A DNA stretch of 64,000 nucleotides, from positions 1,054,001 through 1,118,000 of the forward strand of contig NC_014961.1 of NCBI RefSeq assembly GCF_000186365.1, in the 5' to 3' direction. Numbering within the stretch: position 1 is the stretch's first letter; each line of letters starts with the position of its first letter. The notes under the pieces are model-generated. The model searched no databases. It was not told where the DNA came from and worked only from the letters and a program-made list of their open reading frames with translations. Made by a program: the position numbers and the translations under genes. Positions 59,019-64,000 of the stretch are shown piece by piece. Source of the DNA: Desulfurococcus mucosus DSM 2162. GTDB taxonomy: Archaea > Thermoproteota > Thermoprotei_A > Sulfolobales > Desulfurococcaceae.

Positions 59019-60140
59019 CTAAATAGTTAGCATGCCACGTAGATCCCTACATTTCTCCCTCCAACATTTCTCGAAATCCTCCATGCTGAACCTTTCAATA
59101 AATCTGCTCACTCTCTCCGTGATCTTCTTCCTTATAAGCCTGCCCGGCATGTAGAGGCCTAGAACCTCCTCCAACGGTTTCACTGTGATTACTGGCGCCC
59201 TGTAAATGTCTATGTGTATTCCTTTCCCGGCAAGCCTCCGGCCCAGTATTCTTCCATCGACTAGGGATCTCACCGCTACAGGAATGTATCTAGTGGAATG
59301 CCTACCTATCACTGCACCTTTAAACGCCCCTAGCACGGTGTTAAGCTGTATTAACCCGCTGTACCGTGAGTTGGTTATCATTGATAATGCAGTGTTATTC
59401 CTGTATGCAAGGTATAGCCTGAATGCAGCGAGACTCCTAAACGTGGAGCCCCTTTCATGCTCCGCGACGACCACGGGTATCGATACCGATGCGTAGCCAC
59501 AGTTCCACAGCATGAGCCCGAGGATGTTGTCATCGCCATACGCGAACATCTCCCATATAAACATGTGTCCGCCCACGCATCTCTCAATGTATTCAATCCT
59601 GTAGAGCGCGTAAGAGCCGTCTGCATAGGTCACTGCAAAGGCCTTCGAGGGTGCTTTGCCAGCCGGCTCCTTCCATAGATACGGCATCATCTCAAAGTCC
59701 TCGGTCATGAAGCCCCCGGCAGTATCAACACGGCCCCGGGAATCCAGTACCACGCCCTGAACCGCTGCAACACTCCTATAGCTCTCCGCGAACTCCACGA
59801 GCTCCCTTAGGCTGTTAGACGTGGCCACGGCATCATTGTTCAGTAATGCGACATAATTGAATCCCCGGTTTCTCATGGAGAAGCCGAGGTTAACCCCGCC
59901 AGTGAAGCCGAGGTTCCTTTCGAGTCTCACCATCTTGACTCTGCTAGTATCCTTTCCTTCAACAAACTTTTTCACGGCCTCGAAGCTACCGTCGCTGGAA
60001 CCATTGTCGACTATTATGAGCTCGTAGCGGTTGGGCGGGTAATCTAAGTCGAAGACGCTTTGAAGCGATGCTAAAACCCTGTCGATCACGCCCATGGAAT
60101 TATAGTTAAGCCATATAATCGACACACCCGGATATACCAT
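59019..60140 (-). CDS. Family 2 glycosyltransferase (rhamnosyltransferase-like)
   Basis: GT-A fold enzyme, 373 aa, cytoplasmic or peripheral. N-terminal SIIWLNYNSMGVIDRVLASL, then LIIVDNGSSDGSFEAV, NLGFTGGVNLGFSMRNRG, and the DxD-like LLNNDAVATSN. This pattern is typical of WbbL/RfbF-like rhamnosyltransferases. It lies 24 bp upstream of rmlA on the same strand, so it may use the rhamnose made by the neighbouring enzymes. Confidence 0.83.
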   Translation of the reverse strand: MVYPGVSIIWLNYNSMGVIDRVLASLQSVFDLDYPPNRYELIIVDNGSSDGSFEAVKKFVEGKDTSRVKMVRLERNLGFTGGVNLGFSMRNRGFNYVALLNNDAVATSNSLRELVEFAESYRSVAAVQGVVLDSRGRVDTAGGFMTEDFEMMPYLWKEPAGKAPSKAFAVTYADGSYALYRIEYIERCVGGHMFIWEMFAYGDDNILGLMLWNCGYASVSIPVVVAEHERGSTFRSLAAFRLYLAYRNNTALSMITNSRYSGLIQLNTVLGAFKGAVIGRHSTRYIPVAVRSLVDGRILGRRLAGKGIHIDIYRAPVITVKPLEEVLGLYMPGRLIRKKITERVSRFIERFSMEDFEKCWREKCRDLRGMLTI

Positions 60141-60271
60141 TACGCAACCACCTTCAAGTTCCTCGGGGCACTTTTGAGGTCTGGGTCTTGATAGTACTCC
60201 CCTTGATGCAGGATTAACCCGGATCCAAACCTGTTATCCCATTCCTTCCAGGGCCCAGTGGTATTGGGAAG

Positions 60272-60355
60272 CGCCGGGGGCGGGATTCGAACCCGCGCGG
60301 GCGTGAGCCCACTGGCTCTCAAGGCCAGCCCCTTGAACCGCTCGGGCACCCCGGC
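60272..60355 (-). tRNA. tRNA-Ser (TGA)
   Basis: Class II tRNA with long variable arm. Acceptor GCCGGGG/CCCCGGC, anticodon arm CTGGC-CTTGAGA-GCCAG with anticodon TGA, variable arm TGGGCTCACGCCCGC, T loop TTCGAAT, discriminator G. No intron. Confidence 0.93.
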
Positions 60356-60360
60356 TCCCT

Positions 60361-60942
60361 TCATGGTTTAAGATATAGGAGGATATATCCTTTTTTACTC
60401 TTCGCTTCCACTACCCTATACTTTCCCTTTGCTTTCTCGGCGAGGTGGCTTCCACCCCTTGCTAGGACGAACTGTGCGAAACCCTCCTCGGCAAGGTGCT
60501 CCTTTGCCCCTAGCACTATTTCCTCGACTACTCTCATGCCTGCTGCAAGCGGGGGGTTGGAGTATATGGCGTTGAACACGAGTCCCTCGACGGGTCTGTA
60601 GCCGTCTCCCTCCACGACTACTACTCTGTCCCCTACACCGTTCCTCCTAGCGTTGAAGCGTGCTGTTTTAACCGCGAGGGGGTTTACATCGGTCATGTAG
60701 ACCTTGAGCCTTGGGTTCAGTCTGGCTACAACTATCCCTATCACGCCGTAGCCGCATCCAATGTCCAGGACTACTCCTTCCTCCGGGATCACTATGTTCT
60801 CGAGGAGTAGCCTCGTCCCCTCATCGATCGACGACCCTGAGAAGAGGCTCGTGTAGGATAGGAACTCGAAGGACTGGCCGTGTATGGTGAGGGGGATTAG
60901 CCTCTTCTCGCCCGGTGGCCCTGGCTTATAGTAGTGTGTCAT
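60361..60942 (-). CDS. RsmC-like class I methyltransferase
   Basis: SAM-dependent methylase, 193 aa. Motif I VVLDIGCGYGVIGIVVARL, acidic MTDVNPLAVKTARFNARRNG and catalytic motif YSNPPLAAG (NPP), a pattern seen in N2-guanine methylases of rRNA. FLSYTSLFSGSSIDEGTRLLLENI before motif I is typical of the family. GTG/ATG start overlaps the cbf5 stop by 4 bp. Confidence 0.85.
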   Translation of the reverse strand: MTHYYKPGPPGEKRLIPLTIHGQSFEFLSYTSLFSGSSIDEGTRLLLENIVIPEEGVVLDIGCGYGVIGIVVARLNPRLKVYMTDVNPLAVKTARFNARRNGVGDRVVVVEGDGYRPVEGLVFNAIYSNPPLAAGMRVVEEIVLGAKEHLAEEGFAQFVLARGGSHLAEKAKGKYRVVEAKSKKGYILLYLKP

Positions 60943-61998
60943 CCCTGAGTACCCTTACCATGCCTCCATGTAGACGGGTAGACTCCCGGCGGCATAACCA
61001 CTCTCCTCGTCTTTGCGATTATGCCTTTCTCCATCCTAGCTATTTCACCACTACTATACATGGCTGTACCCAGGGCGACCAGCTCGCCTTTAAGCGTTAG
61101 GATCGCTACGGTACTACCCTTCGCGATGTTCCTGGTTAACCTGGCGACGCCTGGGGCAGCCAGGTTGGCACCATGTGCTATGGCGTCGACAGCTGTATCC
61201 AAGATCATTATCTTCGGGAGGTGGGCGATAGATGTTTCAACGGGTAGCACGATGCGTCTAAGATACCTCTCATCCCCGTTGCTCCTCCACAGGAGCAGGG
61301 CCTCGCTGACGTCCTGGAGCCTTACAAGTGTCTCATCCTCCCTGTAGGGCCCCGTGCGAGTCCTCCTGAGCTCCCTCATGTGTGCACCTACTCCGAGCAA
61401 TAGCCCGATGTCGTGGGCCAGCTTCCTCATGTACGTGCCGGGGTCGCTGAGAACCCTTATAAGCGCGAACCTGCCTCTCACCTCGAGGACTTCTATCTCG
61501 TGAATCCTCCTGACCCTGATAGCGCGTTTAACGCTCGACCTCAGGGGAGGCCTCTGATATATCTCCCCCCTGAAGTACCCGGCTACCCTTCTTAAATCCT
61601 GCTCGGCTACATCGCCGTGGAGCTGTATAACCATCACGTATTCTTTAACACTATGTATAACATTACCAATGACCTTGGTGCTGTTGGCGAGCCCCACTGG
61701 TAGGACGCCGGTCACCTTGGGGTCTCCCCGCCGGTGGCTCTAGGGTACCCCCGTGACCGGCCTTCTCCACCCCGAACATCTTCTTAACCCATGCAACGAC
61801 CTCGTGGCTCGTTGGCCCAGGCGGCTTATCCAGGTTTACCACGCCGTAGTTTATGTGGTCGCTTATCCTCCTCTCGTAGGGTAGTGTCCCGTGATCGGGG
61901 CTTGTATCCGCTTCTCTTAGTACCAGCCATTCATTCCTGTAGCCAGCCCTAGTGGTCACATGGTCTATGAAGGATACGCCTTTCTCAACTAAACCCAT
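60939..61998 (-). CDS. cbf5: tRNA/rRNA pseudouridine synthase Cbf5 (TruB family), intron-split
   Basis: Catalytic subunit of H/ACA RNPs and tRNA Psi55 synthase. The first exon reads NYGVVNLDKPPGPTSHEVVAWVKKMFG then GHGGTL. The second resumes PKVTGVLPVGLANSTKVIGN. The catalytic Asp codon lies at the junction (GGTLDPKVTG). Removal of 16 nt (61723-61738) gives one frame of 347 codons that ends in a PUA domain (KGELVALGTAMYSSGEIARMEKG). The start is taken at ATG 61998 after GGGGGTG; an ATG at 62019 is in frame. Confidence 0.9.
61723..61738 (-). other. 16-nt intron in cbf5 pre-mRNA
   Basis: Minus-strand GCCACCGGCGGGGAGA interrupts CTAGA|CCCCAAG inside the catalytic-Asp codon. Exonic GGGGT (before) and ACCCC (after) can pair, and GCC-ACC-GGC or CCCT/GGGG can form within, consistent with a bulge-helix-bulge. 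The exact cut may shift by two bases (AGA repeat). Crenarchaeal cbf5 introns removed by the tRNA splicing endonuclease are established in other species. Confidence 0.82.
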
Positions 61999-62023
61999 CC
62001 AGCACCCCCTTCTCAACATATAG

Positions 62024-62066
62024 GTGACATCTTCCCCGCCTTAAAAGACGAGGCTTTCACTTGTAA
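62024..62066 (-). mobile_element. IS200/IS605-like end hairpin upstream of cbf5
   Basis: Minus-strand TTACAAGTGAAAGCCTCGTC followed by TTTTAAGGCGGGGAAGATGTCAC. It matches the units at 52246-52285 and 25861-25902 (consensus TTACAANYGRAAGCCTCGYC). It abuts the start of cbf5 and could supply part of its 5' leader. Confidence 0.5.
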
Positions 62067-62108
62067 AAGACGTGTGTCGGCCTGGGGGAAAATATTGTTC
62101 CTCAGCCT

Positions 62109-62399
62109 CTAGAACTGGGCTAGCTTGGGCTTCACCTGTTGCACCATGTAGTCTGTGAGACCACTCTCCCCTATAGCCTTCAATACTTCTTCATCGCTGG
62201 CTCCTCTCGATATCTTGATTGACTTGTCTGTTGGCTCTATGTGCTTTATGTTAACCTTCCTCCTTTTAACACCTGTAAGGGACTTAGGCCCTGTTACCAG
62301 GACGAAGTTGTCGTCTATTATGTCTACGACAACGCATTTCCTGCCTGCCTCTCTCCCAGCCACCTTAACGCATATCCTACCTATCTCTATCGCGGGCAT
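62109..62399 (-). CDS. rpl14e: Ribosomal protein L14e
   Basis: Large-subunit protein with an SH3-like barrel. Starts [38 protein letters not shown] (key residues EIGR.C.K..GREAG..CVIVD..D...VL..GP) and continues [15 protein letters not shown]. 96 aa from ATG 62399. It is in the usual secY-DUF106-L34e-cmk-L14e-cbf5 order. Confidence 0.94.
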   Translation of the reverse strand: MPAIEIGRICVKVAGREAGRKCVVVDIIDDNFVLVTGPKSLTGVKRRKVNIKHIEPTDKSIKISRGASDEEVLKAIGESGLTDYMVQQVKPKLAQF

Positions 62400-62440
62400 A
62401 CATAGCACCCCTGCTTAAACACCGATTCCACTCACTCATA

Positions 62441-62986
62441 CTACTGGGTTCTCTCTTTTAAAACCTTATCTATGGTTGTCTTTATAATGTTGAATGCTTC
62501 CTCAACGCCTATGAGCTTAGTGTTTATTGTTACATCGAATATGGAGGTGTCATATATGTCGAGCCCATAGTACTCCATGAACCTCCTCCTCTGCGAGTAC
62601 TCTCTCACAAGGGTCTCCGTGAGAGCCCTGTTCAACGGGATGTTGTCGCGCCCAGCCACCCTGAGTATCCTGAGTGAGAGCGGGGCTGTCACATATATCC
62701 TTAAGTCAACTATGTCTGAGACTATCCATGCGGCTAGATGCCCGTCGACAACTATGTTATCGCTTCCCCTAACGGTTTCAAGCGTCAGCCTATCGATCTC
62801 TATGTCTATGGAGGGATCCTCCATGGCTATCCTGCTGAGCTCCTCGAGGGTTAAATTCCTCCTCTTAGCGTACTCCCTGAACACGGCGCCAGCTGAAAAA
62901 TATTTGAAACCATAGTACTCGGCGACGCGTTTAGCCTGAGTAGTCTTCCCGCTACCAGGTGGGCCGCTGAAAACAATCTTAACCAA
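62441..62986 (-). CDS. cmk: Cytidylate kinase
   Basis: Phosphorylates CMP and dCMP. P-loop VFSGPPGSGKTTQAKRVAEYYG, YFSAGAVFREYAKRRNLTLEELSR (CMP-binding), VVDGHLAAWI and RVAGRDNIPLNRALTET lid. 181 aa, the compact archaeal form. GTG start (MVKIVFSG). Confidence 0.93.
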   Translation of the reverse strand: MVKIVFSGPPGSGKTTQAKRVAEYYGFKYFSAGAVFREYAKRRNLTLEELSRIAMEDPSIDIEIDRLTLETVRGSDNIVVDGHLAAWIVSDIVDLRIYVTAPLSLRILRVAGRDNIPLNRALTETLVREYSQRRRFMEYYGLDIYDTSIFDVTINTKLIGVEEAFNIIKTTIDKVLKERTQ

Positions 62987-63010
62987 TCCAGGACACCGCT
63001 TCGCACAGGA

Positions 63011-63283
63011 CTATGCTTGCAGCCGGATGGCTTCCCGGAGGCCTCGTGCAAGGCACTCGTGACATATGTAGCCTCCATAGGGTCTCTCCGGGCGTTTCTC
63101 CGTTTTAGCGAGCCCCCGCATCTCCACGGGTCTTAAAGCAGGTACACCGTTTAGTGGTTTACCACATATGGCGCACCTGGCCTGGCTTGGACGCCTCTTC
63201 TCGTAGTGTACCCTTACCTCTCCACCAGGCGTCCTAACCACAATCCTCCTCCAGCTCCTATTCCTATGCATCGGCCTAGGCAT
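63011..63283 (-). CDS. rpl34e: Ribosomal protein L34e
   Basis: A 90-residue large-subunit protein. MPRPMHRNRSWRRIVVRTPGGEVRVHYEKRRPSQARCAICGKPLNGVP (key residues RS..R....TPG......Y.KK.P..A.C..CG..L.G.P) and the second zinc pair ICHEC. Normal length. Confidence 0.94.
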   Translation of the reverse strand: MPRPMHRNRSWRRIVVRTPGGEVRVHYEKRRPSQARCAICGKPLNGVPALRPVEMRGLAKTEKRPERPYGGYICHECLARGLREAIRLQA

Positions 63284-63353
63284 GCAGGGTCACCGTGAGC
63301 AGTGGTAGGGCATCAGCTTATAGAGTAATGATGAGGCGGGATTATTAAAAGTT

Positions 63354-63809
63354 TCATGCCCGGGGCCCGGGCTGCTCGAACCTGACGCTCCTGGAGACGA
63401 GGTATAAGGGTAGGGCGAAACCTATTAATGCGACAATATAGATGTGCGTCCTGTAAACACCTGTCTCAGCCATGTATGAGAGGAAGGGTATGGAGACAGG
63501 TATGTTCACGACTTCGCTTGAACGTGAAACCAGGGATACTGTGAAGATCATTAAGACGTAGACTAGTGAGAAAAGGGATATATGCGTGATGAAGAGTAGC
63601 GTTAGCCTCCTCTTAGCGGACTTGTAGAGAGCCCTGTACTTCCTAAGCCTCCTGATATCACCCTTACTCCTAGGGGTCTCAGGGATCTCCACTAGTTGGT
63701 AGGTTCTAATAGCCTCCGCGAAGTAGGGGTGCTTCTTAACGGCGTCTATGAGGATGGATATGAGTATAGCCGAGGAGATGGATACCAGTAAAACCAGTGT
63801 CACAAGCAT
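63354..63809 (-). CDS. DUF106 membrane protein (EMC3/YidC-Oxa1 superfamily)
   Basis: A 151-residue protein with three transmembrane segments (residues ~1-22, ~70-95 and ~125-142) separated by a basic coiled-coil cytoplasmic part (RRLRKYRALYKSAKRRL). This is the pattern of archaeal DUF106/Ylp1 proteins proposed to insert membrane proteins. It begins 2 bp after the secY stop, consistent with a shared membrane-biogenesis function. Confidence 0.82.
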   Translation of the reverse strand: MLVTLVLLVSISSAILISILIDAVKKHPYFAEAIRTYQLVEIPETPRSKGDIRRLRKYRALYKSAKRRLTLLFITHISLFSLVYVLMIFTVSLVSRSSEVVNIPVSIPFLSYMAETGVYRTHIYIVALIGFALPLYLVSRSVRFEQPGPRA

Positions 63810-63811
63810 TG

Positions 63812-64000
63812 CTACTCTCCCACGAGGCGTCTCAGCAACGGGTACGCCTCAAGAGTCCTCTCATAGGCTATCATCGTGTAGTACTGCTGGAGTATCCCAA
63901 CCGCTAGCAGTATGCCTGTGCCAGTGCCGTACGCGCCAAGCACGTCGGCGAATACGGATATAGCTGCAACTATGAGGCTTGACAGTATTGTTAACGGGTA
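63812..64000 (-). CDS. secY: Preprotein translocase subunit SecY, C-terminal fragment
   Basis: The last 62 codons of SecY run into the window edge. They show the final transmembrane segment and tail: [23 protein letters not shown] then [22 protein letters not shown] and a stop at 63812. [15 protein letters not shown] is the conserved TM10 region. Pore subunit of the membrane translocon; its small partner SecE is at 28698-28877. Confidence 0.92.
   Translation of the reverse strand, partial: YPLTILSSLIVAAISVFADVLGAYGTGTGILLAVGILQQYYTMIAYERTLEAYPLLRRLVGE

Noticed and set aside
61663-62019. Two separate genes for a TruB-like N-terminal protein and a TruB-like C-terminal protein
   Set aside because: The break falls in the catalytic motif and is cured by removing 16 nt; a spliced cbf5 explains it better.
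1-64000. CRISPR array or cas genes
   Set aside because: No regularly spaced 24-37 bp repeats were seen on reading, and no Cas protein motifs; TnpB is the only related nuclease.

Overview
The window reads as a chromosome segment from a hyperthermophilic crenarchaeon, most likely a Desulfurococcales member (Desulfurococcaceae-like). The evidence is aIF1A, aIF2-beta, aIF6, aEF1-beta, P0/P1 stalk proteins, L14e/L31e/L34e/L39e/S19e, Nob1, Nep1, Nmd3, Rio1, FEN1, CDC48 and archaeal AlaS. Other signs are GGTGG-type Shine-Dalgarno sites, frequent GTG/TTG starts, TATA-box promoters, tRNA genes with non-canonical introns and an apparent intron inside cbf5. I cannot assign a species from sequence alone.

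Layout. 1-8.3 kb: RNA and protein maintenance genes (an NSUN-type methylase, nob1, NAD kinase, trm5, pcm, fen1, CDC48). 8.3-16.6 kb: a divergent DUF5320/DUF134 pair, a small HTH regulator, an orphan sugar-type ABC ATPase, tRNA-Val, a two-intron tRNA-Trp, truD, pth2, aEF1-beta, a TrkA-like RCK protein, an MscS-like channel and a tRNA methylthiotransferase. 16.6-20.2 kb: a translation-initiation and ribosome-biogenesis operon (aIF2-beta, DUF424, nmd3, aIF1A, rio1, KH protein). 20.2-25.3 kb: an EamA protein, trkH, tRNA-Arg and alaS. 25.4-33.4 kb: a long minus-strand information-processing cluster from RNase P component 4 to ribosomal stalk P1. It includes two genes too short for routine ORF calling (secE and rpl39e) and a possible 42-residue ORF. 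33.4-39.6 kb: nep1, then a visibly GC-rich block with anaerobic ribonucleotide reductase (nrdD, nrdG), thyX and two membrane or secreted proteins. 39.6-46.7 kb: tRNA-Gly, a candidate C/D RNA, a 1035-residue helicase, sfsA broken by an intact IS607-type element, and an alcohol dehydrogenase. 46.7-52.3 kb: intron-bearing tRNA-Glu, a membrane glycosyltransferase, dcd, a nucleotidyltransferase, tRNA-Phe, archaemetzincin, archease and form III RuBisCO. 52.3-60.4 kb: a secreted subtilase and the dTDP-L-rhamnose genes (rmlC, rmlD, rmlB, rmlA plus a glycosyltransferase) with a broken pcp gene, among many insertion-sequence remnants. 60.4-64 kb: cbf5, L14e, cmk, L34e, DUF106 and the 3' end of secY.

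Four themes stand out. (1) RNA splicing: a 16-nt intron splits the catalytic motif of cbf5; tRNA-Trp carries a 19-nt and a 51-nt intron, tRNA-Glu a 31-nt intron at the variable-loop/T-stem junction, and tRNA-Gly has an unusual C33. (2) A TnpB ecosystem: one intact IS607-type element with a serine recombinase and a catalytically complete TnpB sits in sfsA. A 337-bp internally deleted relative sits in pcp and can be removed in silico to restore the frame. Two more right-end fragments lie upstream of pcp, and at least four sites carry hairpins like IS200/IS605 right ends without a tnpB. Together they could give one TnpB several trans-encoded guide RNAs; this is a hypothesis. (3) Stalk protein P1 seems to start with AUA, and its 3' end is an 88-bp exact copy of the 3' end of P0. 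(4) The DUF5320 and DUF134 genes share one TATA box overlapped by a perfect palindrome. No CRISPR array, rRNA gene or replication origin was seen.
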